Assembly (NCBI RefSeq): GCF_024756235.1 | Contig: NZ_JANUGY010000001.1 | Location: forward strand, 496,001 to 560,000 | Source: Massilia kyonggiensis | Lineage (GTDB): Bacteria; Pseudomonadota; Gammaproteobacteria; Burkholderiales; Burkholderiaceae_D | Reading direction: 5' to 3' | Length of the DNA: 64,000 nucleotides | Program-made: the position numbers and the translations under genes | Shown here: one piece after another, positions 1 through 8,522 of the stretch | Layout: each line of letters opens with the position of its first letter | Numbering within the stretch: the stretch's first letter is position 1 | The notes under the pieces: model-generated | Seen by the model: only the letters and a program-made list of their open reading frames with translations | What the model was told of the DNA's origin: nothing | Database searches by the model: none

Positions 1-2627
1 GCGACAGCAAGACCTTCCAGACCGTCCTGCACCCGGCCGCCGCGCATTACGACGCGCGCGCCGTCTGGCTCGACGGCCGGACGATTCAGTGGCCGGGCAA
101 TGCGCCCGCCGGCACCGTAACGCTGTATCACTCGGCACGCGGCGCGGTCGCGGCGCCGAAGGGCGGAAAGGTGACGGGGGCGGACGGCGCGCTCCGTCTC
201 GACCCGTTCTCCGGTCCCGTGCCGCAAGGTTTTAGCTACCTGTCCCCTGGCCCCGTGCTGCGCGTGGGCGACGCGGACGCTCCCCGCATGGCCGACCTGC
301 ACCGCGGCCAGCTGGTGCTCGTACGCGAGGATGCCGAGGGCCGCGTGCTGGACGCCACGCGCATCCAGGCAGCCGGTGCGCTGGACGACCTGTACGCGGC
401 GGCGGCCGACCTGCCGCCACTGGGCGTGGACGTCGGCGGCGGCCGCACGCGCTTCGCGGTGTGGGCACCGACCGCGCAGCAGGCGGCCGTCTGCGTCTAC
501 GACGGCGGCACGGGCGGCGTGCGTGCTGTCTACCAGCTGGAGTTCGATCGCCGCACGGGCGCGTGGCGCGCCGCGCTGCCGGGCGATTTGACCGGCAAGT
601 ACTACAAGTACGCGGTCGACGTGCCGGTCGATGCGGGCATCGTGCGCAACCTCGTCACCGATCCGTATTCGATCGGCCTGACGACGGATTCGAAGCGCAG
701 CTATATCGCGCGGCTCGATTCCCCGCGCCTGAAACCGGCCGGCTGGGACACGACACCCGTGCCGCAGACGGTGAAACACCAGACCGACATGGTGGTCTAC
801 GAACTGCACGTGCGCGACTTTTCGCGCGACGACGCCAGCGTGCCGGCAGCCCACCGCGGCAAATACCTCGCGTTCACCGACACCGGTTCCAACGGCATGA
901 AGCACCTCGCGGCGCTGGCGCACAGCGGCCTCACGGACATCCACCTGCTGCCCGTGTACGACATCGGCAGCGTGCCCGAGACGGCATGCGCGGTGCCGCA
1001 GCCGGCCGGCACGCCCGACGGCGACACGCAGCAGGCACTGGTCAAACGCACGGCGGAGACAGACTGCTTCAACTGGGGCTACGACCCGTTCCACTACAAC
1101 GCGCCGGAAGGCAGCTACGCGACCGATCCGGCCGACGGCGCGCGCCGCATCGTCGAATTCCGCCAGATGGTGCAAAGCCTGCACAGGACGGGCCTGCGCG
1201 TCGGCATGGACGTCGTCTACAACCACACGTTCATCGCGGGGCAGAACGAAAAATCCGTCCTCGACCGCATCGTGCCCGACTACTACCACCGCCTGAACGC
1301 GAGCGGCGCGATCGAACGGTCGACGTGCTGCGACAACACGGCGACGGAACACCGCATGATGGGCAAGCTGATGATCGATTCCGTCGCGCTGTGGGCGAAG
1401 GAGTACAAGATCGATTCGTTCCGCTTCGACCTGATGGGCCACCAGCCGCGCGCCGTGATGGAAGACCTGCAGCGAAAAGTGAATGCGATCGCCGGCCGCA
1501 ACGTCCAGCTGATCGGCGAAGGCTGGAACTTCGGCGAGGTGGCGGACGGCGCCCGCTTCGTGCAGGCGTCGCAGCTGTCGCTGAACGGCAGCGGCATCGG
1601 CACGTTCAACGACCGCCTGCGCGACGCCGTGCGCGGCGGCTCCGCGGGCGACTCGGGCGAGGCGATGTTCCGCCGCCAGGGCTGGATCAATGGCCTCGTC
1701 TACGATCCGAACGCGCAGGCGGGCACGCATCAAGCCGGCGACCTGTTGAAAGCCGCGGACCTCGTGCGCGCGGGACTCGCAGGGTCGATCCGTTCGTACC
1801 TGCTGCACACGTTCGACGACAGGACGGTGCCGCTGGAAGCCATCGACTACAACGGCCAGCCGGCCGGCTACGCGAGCGAGCCGGGCGAGGTCGTGAACTA
1901 TGTCGAGAACCACGACAACCAGACGCTATTCGACATCGACGTGTTCAAGCTTCCGCTGTCCACCATGGCGCAGGACCGGGCGCGCGTGCAGGTGCTGGGC
2001 ATGGCCGTGGACGCCTTCGCGCAGGGCGTCGCGTACTACCACGCGGGCATCGACGTGCTGCGTTCGAAATCGCTGGACCGCAACAGCTTCAATTCGGGCG
2101 ACTGGTTCAACCGCATCGACTGGACGTACCGCGACAACCACTTCGGCACAGGGCTGCCGCCGGCGGACGACAACGGCAAGGATTGGCCGCTGCTGAAGCC
2201 CCTGCTTGCCGACGCCGCCATCAAGCCGGCGCCCGCCGACATCGCGTTCGCGCGCGACGCGTTCCGCGACCTGCTCGCCATCCGCGCCAGCTCCACGCTG
2301 TTCCGCCTGCCGACTGCGGCCGACATCAAACAGCGCCTTCGCTTCTTCAACACGGGCAGCGGGCAAGTGCCGACGGTGGTCGCCGCGCACCTGGACGGCC
2401 GCGGCCTAGCTGGCGCCGGGTTCGCCGGCATCACCTACTTCATCAACGTGGACAAGGTCGGCCACACGGTGACGGACCCGGATGCCGCCGGCAAGCGGCT
2501 GCACCTGCATCCCGTGTTCCTGTCCGAACACGCGGCGGACAAGCGCGCCACGCAGGCCACGTTCGACGGCGCGACGGGCGCGTTCTCGATCCCGCCGCGC
2601 ACGGCCGTCGTGTTCGTCGAAGACTAA
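1..2627 (+). CDS. pulA: Pullulanase-type alpha-1,6-glucosidase (5' end outside window)
   Basis: This enzyme would hydrolyse alpha-1,6 branches in pullulan or limit dextrins. The frame is open from base 3 with no credible start, so the N-terminus, including any signal peptide, lies upstream. About 874 residues are visible. An N-terminal pullulanase beta-domain is followed by a CBM48-like segment (RTRFAVWAPTAQ, near base 450) and the GH13 barrel. The pullulanase signature FNWGYDPFHYNAPEGSY starts near base 1068. The catalytic set is complete: nucleophile Asp in SFRFDLMGH (codon 1428), acid Glu in LIGEGWNFG (codon 1518) and the ENHDN motif (about 1905-1919). The C-terminal 200 residues fit the DUF3372 region typical of PulA. 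It converges with the LytTR regulator, leaving 7 bp. Internal GTG 171 is not a plausible start because it would cut the N-terminal domain. Confidence 0.93.
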   Translation, partial: DSKTFQTVLHPAAAHYDARAVWLDGRTIQWPGNAPAGTVTLYHSARGAVAAPKGGKVTGADGALRLDPFSGPVPQGFSYLSPGPVLRVGDADAPRMADLHRGQLVLVREDAEGRVLDATRIQAAGALDDLYAAAADLPPLGVDVGGGRTRFAVWAPTAQQAAVCVYDGGTGGVRAVYQLEFDRRTGAWRAALPGDLTGKYYKYAVDVPVDAGIVRNLVTDPYSIGLTTDSKRSYIARLDSPRLKPAGWDTTPVPQTVKHQTDMVVYELHVRDFSRDDASVPAAHRGKYLAFTDTGSNGMKHLAALAHSGLTDIHLLPVYDIGSVPETACAVPQPAGTPDGDTQQALVKRTAETDCFNWGYDPFHYNAPEGSYATDPADGARRIVEFRQMVQSLHRTGLRVGMDVVYNHTFIAGQNEKSVLDRIVPDYYHRLNASGAIERSTCCDNTATEHRMMGKLMIDSVALWAKEYKIDSFRFDLMGHQPRAVMEDLQRKVNAIAGRNVQLIGEGWNFGEVADGARFVQASQLSLNGSGIGTFNDRLRDAVRGGSAGDSGEAMFRRQGWINGLVYDPNAQAGTHQAGDLLKAADLVRAGLAGSIRSYLLHTFDDRTVPLEAIDYNGQPAGYASEPGEVVNYVENHDNQTLFDIDVFKLPLSTMAQDRARVQVLGMAVDAFAQGVAYYHAGIDVLRSKSLDRNSFNSGDWFNRIDWTYRDNHFGTGLPPADDNGKDWPLLKPLLADAAIKPAPADIAFARDAFRDLLAIRASSTLFRLPTAADIKQRLRFFNTGSGQVPTVVAAHLDGRGLAGAGFAGITYFINVDKVGHTVTDPDAAGKRLHLHPVFLSEHAADKRATQATFDGATGAFSIPPRTAVVFVED

Positions 2628-2634
2628 GTCCGCA

Positions 2635-3384
2635 TCACATCGGTCGGAAGCGCCAGGCGAAGGTCTGGCTGGCGCGGAAGACTTCGTCGCGGCCGCGCAG
2701 CTGCACGGTGATGCGCCCCATCAGGTCGCGGCGCGCATGGGCGATCGCGTCGGCGCGCACCGCTACGCCGCGGTGGATCTGCCAGAACTCGTCCGGATCG
2801 AGCGCGTCGAGGAGTTCCTTGAGCGATTTGCGCACGTGCGTCTCGCCGTCGGTGGCGACGACGCGCGTGTACTTGTCTTCCGACTGGAAGAACAGGATGC
2901 TCGAGACGGGAATGACCTTGATCGTGTCGCCGACGCTGGCGCTGATCCAGCGCATGCGCGGGGCGGCCTGCGGCTGCAGGCGGCGCTCCAGGTCGGCCAG
3001 GCGCCGGCCGAGGTCCTGGTCCTGCACGCCCGCGCGGGCCCGCACGCGCTCGACGCACTGGCGCAGCCGCGCGGACGTGACGGGCTTGAGCAGATAGTCG
3101 AGCGCGCCCGCCTCGAACGCCTCGAACGCATGCGCGCTGTAGGCCGTGGTGAACACGACGTTCGTGACGCCGTCCGCGGCGGCGGCCACCTCCAGGCCGC
3201 CCAGGCCCGGCATGCGGATGTCGAGGAAGGCGACGTCGGGCCGGTGCTGCACTATGGCCGCGAGCGCGCCGGCGCCGTCCGGACACTCCGCCACGATGCG
3301 CAGGTCGGGCCAGGCGTCGGCCAGCAGCCGGCGCAATTCGCTGCGGGGCAGATCTTCGTCGTCGGCGATGATTGCGGTGGGCAT
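2635..3384 (-). CDS. LytTR-family response regulator
   Basis: A 249-residue response regulator. The receiver domain is residues 1-120, with acidic pocket DDED at 8-11, phospho-acceptor Asp55 in FLDIRMPG and the conserved Lys in LLKPV. A LytTR DNA-binding domain fills about 148-249 (GDTIKVIPVSSILFFQSEDKY, FWQIHRGVAV). It lies 7 bp downstream of the membrane histidine kinase gene on the same strand, so the two form a LytS/LytR-type (AlgZ/AlgR-like) pair. The ATG at 3384 is the first start after the kinase stop. No target is evident in the window. Family assignment is firm; the regulated process is unknown. Confidence 0.93.
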   Translation of the reverse strand: MPTAIIADDEDLPRSELRRLLADAWPDLRIVAECPDGAGALAAIVQHRPDVAFLDIRMPGLGGLEVAAAADGVTNVVFTTAYSAHAFEAFEAGALDYLLKPVTSARLRQCVERVRARAGVQDQDLGRRLADLERRLQPQAAPRMRWISASVGDTIKVIPVSSILFFQSEDKYTRVVATDGETHVRKSLKELLDALDPDEFWQIHRGVAVRADAIAHARRDLMGRITVQLRGRDEVFRASQTFAWRFRPM

Positions 3385-3391
3385 CGTGCGT

Positions 3392-5098
3392 TCAGGCAGC
3401 GCCTGGCAAGGTCAAGGGCAGGCGCAGGATAGCCGCAACGCCGCCCTCCGGCAAGGCCTTGAGCGTCAACCCGGCCTGGTTTCCGTACAGGCCCGCAAGG
3501 CGCTCCTGGATGTTCGCGAGGCCCACGCCGGTGCCGGACGTGGCGCTGCCGAAGCCGACGCCATCGTCGCGCACCTCCAGTTCCAGCAGCGGAATGCCGG
3601 CATCCATCACGCGGCGGGCGGAGACCGTAATGCGCGCCGGCCCGGCCTTCGGCTCGACGCCATGCTTGACGGCGTTCTCGACGAGCGAAATCAGCATCAG
3701 CGGCGGCACCTGCGCCGTCTCGAGCCCCGGCTCGGCGTCCACCGCGAACGCGAGCCGCGGCATGCGCTCGTGCATCAGCGCCAGGTAGGCGCGGGCCGCG
3801 TCGAGCTGGCGGGCCAGCGGCACGCTGCCGCTCGCGGCCTCGTGGCGCATCTGCGGGATGGTCGCGCGCAGGTAGTCGGCCAGGTGGTCGACGATGGCGG
3901 CGGCGCGCGCCTGGTCGGACACGATGGCCGAGCGCACGCTGGCCAGCGTGTTGAACAGGAAGTGCGGCTCGACCTGGGCCGCGAGCACCGACAGCCGCAG
4001 CTCCGCCTCGGCGCGGGCGGCGTCGGCGCGGCGCAGCGCCTGGTCGCGCAGCACGTCGTCGAGTTTGCCGCGCTGGCGCACGAACGCGACCAGGTCGGTG
4101 ATGCCGCCCAGCCAGGACACGAGCAGGACGACCGCCAGCAGCATCACGAACGCGCCTGCCGTGCCCGCGGTGCTGCGGGCGCCGGGCCGTGGTGCGGTTG
4201 CCGGCGCCATCGTGGCGGGTGCGTGCTGCGCCTGGACGCGGAGGAATTCGGCCAGGACCTTGTCGTACCGCGCCAGGGCCGCCGCGTACGCCGGGCTTGC
4301 CGGCGCGGCGCGTGCGGGTTGCGGGCGCGTGCCTTGTTCGACCTGGTAGCGCAGCAGCTTTTCGAAAGCGGCGCGCCCGGCCTGCGTGGCCTGTTCCTGG
4401 GCCGGCGTCAACGACGTGTTCTCGCTCTTCAGTTTCAAGTAAGCCGCCACCGCAGCCGATTCCTGCGGCGTCAGTGGCGCATCGCCAACGGGCGCAACGC
4501 GGCCCAGTGCCGCCGACGCGCTTTGCAAGTCATCGAACGCCTTCTGCTCTTCCGGGCTCATCTTGCGCCAAGTCGTGCCCGGCTCGACGCTGAACCTCGG
4601 CCCGGCCTGCCAGTTCACGGAGAACTGCACGCGCGGCAGCAGATGGACGACGCGTTCGCCGGTGGCGGGATCGACGCGCGCTGTCTCGTACCAGTCCTTC
4701 AGCGCAAAGGCCGTGGCCACGCTGGCCGCCATCCCCAGCAGCAGCACGCACAGGATGCCCGCGAGCTCGCGCCGGACGGGCCAGCCGCGCGCACGCACCC
4801 ACACGGCCAGCCCCGGGCCGAGCAGCACGAGCACCACGCTGGGGACGCCGAACACGCTGCCGATCTGTAAGACATCGCCCCAGTCGACGCTCTGCGGCTG
4901 CAACGGAATCGCCGCCAGCGCCGCGTTCAGCAGCGCCGCCGCGAGCAATCCGGTCAGGAACGCGATGCTGCGGTAGCGGAACCATGCAAGCCCGAAGATG
5001 GGAAACTGGCGCGCGCGGCCGAACCAGCTGGCGTGCACGACGACGTCGGACGGCAGCGGCATGGCGGAAGAGACGGACGCGGGACTGGGCAGGGACAT
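3392..5098 (-). CDS. LytS/YehU-type membrane sensor histidine kinase
   Basis: About 568 residues if translation starts at ATG 5098; a GTG at 5110 is an alternative and neither has a strong Shine-Dalgarno. Three hydrophobic segments near the N-terminus (about 42-62, 80-102, 113-132) and one at about 314-334 flank a roughly 180-residue Ala/Gln-rich extracytoplasmic or linker region of unknown fold. The His_kinase domain has the diagnostic EPHFLFNTLASVRSAIV motif with phospho-acceptor His near 379. An HATPase_c domain follows, with an N-box (SLVENAVKHGVEP) and G-box (GVGLANIQERL). It is encoded just before the LytTR regulator and presumably phosphorylates it. The stimulus cannot be read from the sequence. 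Confidence 0.9.
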   Translation of the reverse strand: MSLPSPASVSSAMPLPSDVVVHASWFGRARQFPIFGLAWFRYRSIAFLTGLLAAALLNAALAAIPLQPQSVDWGDVLQIGSVFGVPSVVLVLLGPGLAVWVRARGWPVRRELAGILCVLLLGMAASVATAFALKDWYETARVDPATGERVVHLLPRVQFSVNWQAGPRFSVEPGTTWRKMSPEEQKAFDDLQSASAALGRVAPVGDAPLTPQESAAVAAYLKLKSENTSLTPAQEQATQAGRAAFEKLLRYQVEQGTRPQPARAAPASPAYAAALARYDKVLAEFLRVQAQHAPATMAPATAPRPGARSTAGTAGAFVMLLAVVLLVSWLGGITDLVAFVRQRGKLDDVLRDQALRRADAARAEAELRLSVLAAQVEPHFLFNTLASVRSAIVSDQARAAAIVDHLADYLRATIPQMRHEAASGSVPLARQLDAARAYLALMHERMPRLAFAVDAEPGLETAQVPPLMLISLVENAVKHGVEPKAGPARITVSARRVMDAGIPLLELEVRDDGVGFGSATSGTGVGLANIQERLAGLYGNQAGLTLKALPEGGVAAILRLPLTLPGAA

Positions 5099-5248
5099 GG
5101 GAATACTCACTGATCGATACGGAAGGCGCCAGTGTAGGGCGCGGCATGCAGCAATGGTAACCGTGCGACGAAACAGGCCTGGGCGCGACGAAGCGGGCTG
5201 CGGCGGCGCGAATGGCGTCGACTGGAACGTGCCGGACGCGGATTCCGC

Positions 5249-6259
5249 TCACTCGCCTTGACGGTTGCCCTTGCGGTAGTCGGTCGGACTGCTGCCCGTC
5301 CACTGCCTGAAGGCGCGGCAAAAACCGGTGGCGTCCGCGAAGCCCAGGTCGAACGCCAGCGCCGCCACGCCGGTGTTCGAATTGGCGAGCCGGTGGACGG
5401 CGATGTCGCGCCGCAGGCCATCCTTCACCAGCTGGAAGCGCGTGCCCTCCTCCGCGAATCTCCGGTTAAGCGTGCGCACGGAGACGTGCAGCGCCTGCGC
5501 GAGATCCTGGATCGTGACGGGCTGCGCGATATGCTGCTCAAGATACGCACGCGTCCTGGCCATCAGCGTGCCGCGCTGGCCGGCGCTGAACGTCCAGTCT
5601 TCCGGTGCGCGTTTCAGGAACGCCCACAGCTCGTGCTTCTCGCGCTTGAACTGTCCGGCGCAATCCGCGTATGAAAAATAAATGCTCGTCAGGTCCGCCT
5701 CGAAGCGCACCTCGCCGGGGAACAGGAACGCATAGTCTTCCGCGTGCCGGGGACGAACGAAGGGAAACTCGATGCGGCGCAGGCTGATCTCGCGGCCGAG
5801 CAGCCACGAGGCGATGCCGTGGACCAGCTTCATCATGAGCTCGTGGCCCAGCGGCGTGACGGGCGTGCCGGGCGCCCGCTCCACCAGCGCCAGCCGCACC
5901 AGGTCGTTCTTCGTCGAGATCTGCAGTCGGTAATCGTCCAGCAGCAGGTTCCAGAAGCGCACGAGACGGTTCAGCGCGACCAGCACCGTTGGCGCGTCCA
6001 GGAGGCTGAGCATCAGGTATTTCAGCGTGCCGCCCCGGATCGGCCGGGACCAGAGTCCCAGCATCTCGTCGTCGAGCGTCGCCGCGATCGTGCGGTACAG
6101 CGCGACGTATTGCTGGCGTGTGAGGCGCGCGTCGGGCTGGTCGAGCAGCGATTGCGGAATGGCGGCGCCGGCGAGCGCTTGCCCCGCCACGTCGTCGCCG
6201 TGCCGGGTGCGGATGGCGTGCAGCATCCCGTGCAGGAAGTGGGCGGAGACTGTGATCAT
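5249..6259 (-). CDS. AraC-family transcriptional regulator (OruR/ArgR type)
   Basis: A 336-residue regulator with an N-terminal ligand-binding domain of the Arabinose_bd (PF12625-like) type, roughly residues 20-210, and a C-terminal AraC double helix-turn-helix, roughly 235-330. The second HTH carries the usual ALAFDLGFADATGFCRAFRQWTG-like signature ending in SPTDYRK. I chose ATG 6259 (MITVSAHF). The open frame continues upstream, but that part runs through the divergent promoter and lacks domain content. It diverges from the fabF-like gene with a 128-bp gap holding a 15-bp direct repeat, so it probably controls that gene and itself. The ligand is unknown; relatives respond to amino acids, fatty acids or aromatics. 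Confidence 0.9.
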   Translation of the reverse strand: MITVSAHFLHGMLHAIRTRHGDDVAGQALAGAAIPQSLLDQPDARLTRQQYVALYRTIAATLDDEMLGLWSRPIRGGTLKYLMLSLLDAPTVLVALNRLVRFWNLLLDDYRLQISTKNDLVRLALVERAPGTPVTPLGHELMMKLVHGIASWLLGREISLRRIEFPFVRPRHAEDYAFLFPGEVRFEADLTSIYFSYADCAGQFKREKHELWAFLKRAPEDWTFSAGQRGTLMARTRAYLEQHIAQPVTIQDLAQALHVSVRTLNRRFAEEGTRFQLVKDGLRRDIAVHRLANSNTGVAALAFDLGFADATGFCRAFRQWTGSSPTDYRKGNRQGE

Positions 6260-6268
6260 GCCGTGATT

Positions 6269-6368
6269 ATGGCGCATTTTGCATATCGAATGGCGCGATG
6301 CACCAACTTTTCGCGCGCGAGCGCCGTATACTGGCATACGAATTCTGCGCCAGATGGCGCATTTTGCA
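6269..6368. promoter_or_regulatory. Direct repeat in AraC/fabF divergent promoter
   Basis: The 15-mer ATGGCGCATTTTGCA occurs twice in the same orientation, at 6269-6283 and 6354-6368. The start-to-start distance is 85 bp, close to eight helical turns. A second related pair (GCATATCGAATGGCGC near 6281; GCATACGAATTCTGCGCC near 6334) lies between or overlaps them. AraC-type activators commonly bind direct repeats, so this is a likely operator for the regulator encoded at 5249-6259. Binding is inference. Confidence 0.6.
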
Positions 6369-6387
6369 AACCGTTGGGGAGCATGGA

Positions 6388-7656
6388 ATGAGTGCGAAGC
6401 GTATCGTCGTGACCGGCATGGGCCTGGTGTCGCCGTTGGGATGTGGAGTCGAGGCTGCATGGGCACGTCTGTTGAATGGCGAGTCCGGCCTGGTCGGCCT
6501 GCCCGATGAGATCACGGAAGGCATTGCGGCCAAGGTCGCAGGCAGCGTGCCGGCGTTGACGGCGGACCGTCCGTGGGGCTTCGATCCCGACCGCGTCGTG
6601 GAACCCAAGGACCAGAAGAAGATGGACCGGTTCAGCATGTTCGCCCTGGCTGCCGCGCAGGAAGCGTTGCAGCAGGCCGGCTGGCAGCCGGAGACCGACG
6701 ACGAACGCGAACGCACGGCCACCATCGTGGCGTCCGGCATCGGCGGCTTCGGCGCCATCGTGGAAGCCGTGCGGACCACGGACGGCCGCGGCCCGCGCCG
6801 CCTGTCGCCGTTCACCGTGCCGAGCTTCCTGGCCAATATGGCGGCCGGACAGATCTCCATCCGCCACGGCTTGCGCGGCCCGCTGGGCGCGCCCGTGACG
6901 GCATGCGCCGCGAGCGCCCAGGCCATCGGCGATGCCGCGCGCATGATCCGCGCCGGCGAGGCCGACGTCGCGGTGTGCGGCGGTGCCGAGGCCTGCATCG
7001 ACCGGGTCAGCTTCGGCGCGTTCGCCGCCGCGCGGACGATGTCGACCAGCTTCACCGACGCTCCCACGCAGGCATCCCGCCCGTTCGATGCGGCGCGCGA
7101 CGGGTTCGTGATGGGCGAAGGCGCGGGCATCCTCGTCATCGAAGAGCTGGAGCACGCGCTGCGCCGCGGCGCCGTGCCGATCGCAGAACTGGTCGGCTAT
7201 GGCACGAGCGCGGATGCGTACCACATGACGTCGCCGCCCGAAGACGGCGACGGCGGACGGCGCGCGATGGCGCAGGCGATCCGGCAGGCCGGTGTCGCGC
7301 CGGAACTGATCGGGCACCTGAACGCCCACGCGACGTCCACGCCGGTGGGCGATGCGAGCGAACTGGCCGCCATCAAGACGATCTTTGGCGCGGGCCGCGG
7401 TCCCGCCGTCTCGGCCACCAAGTCCGCAACGGGCCACCTGCTCGGCGCGGCCGGCGGCGTGGAAGCCATCTTCACGGTGCTCGCGCTGCGCGACCAGGTG
7501 GCGCCGCCCACGCTGAACCTGGCGCAGCCCGATGCGGCGGCGGAAGGCGTCGACATCGTCGGCGGCGCGGCGCGCAGGATCGCGACGGACTATGCGATCT
7601 CGAACGGGTTCGGGTTCGGCGGTGTGAATGCGAGCCTGCTGTTCCGGCGTGCCTGA
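6388..7656 (+). CDS. fabF: Beta-ketoacyl-ACP synthase II (FabF/KAS-II type)
   Basis: A 422-residue thiolase-fold condensing enzyme that would extend acyl-ACP with malonyl-ACP. The Cys-His-His triad is intact: Cys173 in VTACAASAQA, His314 in HLNAHATSTPVGD and His350 in SATKSATGHLLGAAGG, with Lys345 also present. Length matches FabF (about 410-420). ATG 6388 is preceded by GGGGAGC. The frame is open further upstream to 6298, but that stretch overlaps the regulator promoter. The gene stands alone beside an AraC regulator, with no acpP, fabG or fabD nearby. It is therefore probably a second, regulated FabF rather than the housekeeping copy. Confidence 0.92.
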   Translation: MSAKRIVVTGMGLVSPLGCGVEAAWARLLNGESGLVGLPDEITEGIAAKVAGSVPALTADRPWGFDPDRVVEPKDQKKMDRFSMFALAAAQEALQQAGWQPETDDERERTATIVASGIGGFGAIVEAVRTTDGRGPRRLSPFTVPSFLANMAAGQISIRHGLRGPLGAPVTACAASAQAIGDAARMIRAGEADVAVCGGAEACIDRVSFGAFAAARTMSTSFTDAPTQASRPFDAARDGFVMGEGAGILVIEELEHALRRGAVPIAELVGYGTSADAYHMTSPPEDGDGGRRAMAQAIRQAGVAPELIGHLNAHATSTPVGDASELAAIKTIFGAGRGPAVSATKSATGHLLGAAGGVEAIFTVLALRDQVAPPTLNLAQPDAAAEGVDIVGGAARRIATDYAISNGFGFGGVNASLLFRRA

Positions 7657-7659
7657 GCG

Positions 7660-8511
7660 CTACGCCCGCTTGCGCGCCCGGTCCGTCAACACGAGCGCAA
7701 TCCCGCCCAGGATTGCCACGACGGCCACCAGCAGCCGTGTCGTAAACGCTTCATCGAGCCACAGCGTGCCGCCGACCGCCGCGATCACGGGCACGGACAG
7801 TTGCACGCTCGCGGCCTGCAGCGCCGACAGTCCGCGCAGCGCCGCATACCAGATCACATAGCCCAGTCCCGACGTCAGCGCGCCGGATGCGATCGCAAGC
7901 AGCACCCCGGCCGCATCCGCATGCGCACGCGCGACGAACGCGAGGCCCAGCGCCAACGCCAGCGGCGTCGCACGCAGGAAGTTCGATGCCGTGGCCGCAA
8001 GCGGGTCGGGCACGCCGCGCCCGCGCAATGAATACGCGCCCCACGCGGCGCCCGCGACGGCCATCAGCGCGGCACCGGCCAGGGGCGGCGCGGCCACGCC
8101 CGGCAGCACGAGGACGATGAAGCCGGCCAGCGCCAGCGCGAGGCCCGCCCAGCCGCGCGGCGCGAACCGTTCGCCGCGCGCGAGGCCCACGGCGAACATC
8201 GTCAATTGCACGGCGCCGAACAGGATCAGCGCGCCCGTCCCCGCCGGCAAGGTGAGGTAGGCAAACGAGAACGCGGCCACGTAGGCGAACAGCATGGCGG
8301 CGGCGCGCCAGTCCGGCGTCGCGGCGGGACGCGACCGCAGACGCATGGCGAGCGCCAGCACGAGCGCGCCGGACGTCACGCGGATCGCGCCGAAAGAAGC
8401 GGGATCGATGTGCGCATCGCGCAGGGCGACGCGGCACAGCAGCGAGTTGGCCGCGAATGCCGCCATCGCGAGCGCGGTGAGCGCAATCGTGGCGGACGTT
8501 GCACGCGCCAC
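7660..8511 (-). CDS. DMT-superfamily (EamA) transporter
   Basis: A 283-residue inner-membrane protein with about ten hydrophobic helices arranged as two EamA repeats, typical of RhaT/YdcZ-type drug/metabolite exporters. The start is GTG 8511, 11 bp after the stop of the glucokinase/RpiR fusion, so the two are probably cotranscribed; an ATG 16 codons inside would lose half of helix 1. The C-terminus ends with a short basic tail (DRARKRA). It converges with the fabF-like gene with only 3 bp between. The substrate cannot be predicted. Confidence 0.88.
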   Translation of the reverse strand: MARATSATIALTALAMAAFAANSLLCRVALRDAHIDPASFGAIRVTSGALVLALAMRLRSRPAATPDWRAAAMLFAYVAAFSFAYLTLPAGTGALILFGAVQLTMFAVGLARGERFAPRGWAGLALALAGFIVLVLPGVAAPPLAGAALMAVAGAAWGAYSLRGRGVPDPLAATASNFLRATPLALALGLAFVARAHADAAGVLLAIASGALTSGLGYVIWYAALRGLSALQAASVQLSVPVIAAVGGTLWLDEAFTTRLLVAVVAILGGIALVLTDRARKRA

Positions 8512-8522
8512 GACGGCCCCGG

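Noticed and set aside
461..3097. 878-codon plus-strand frame overlapping pullulanase and the LytTR gene
   Set aside because: It is out of frame with the pullulanase motifs and is Arg-rich throughout. It crosses the convergent junction without any domain.
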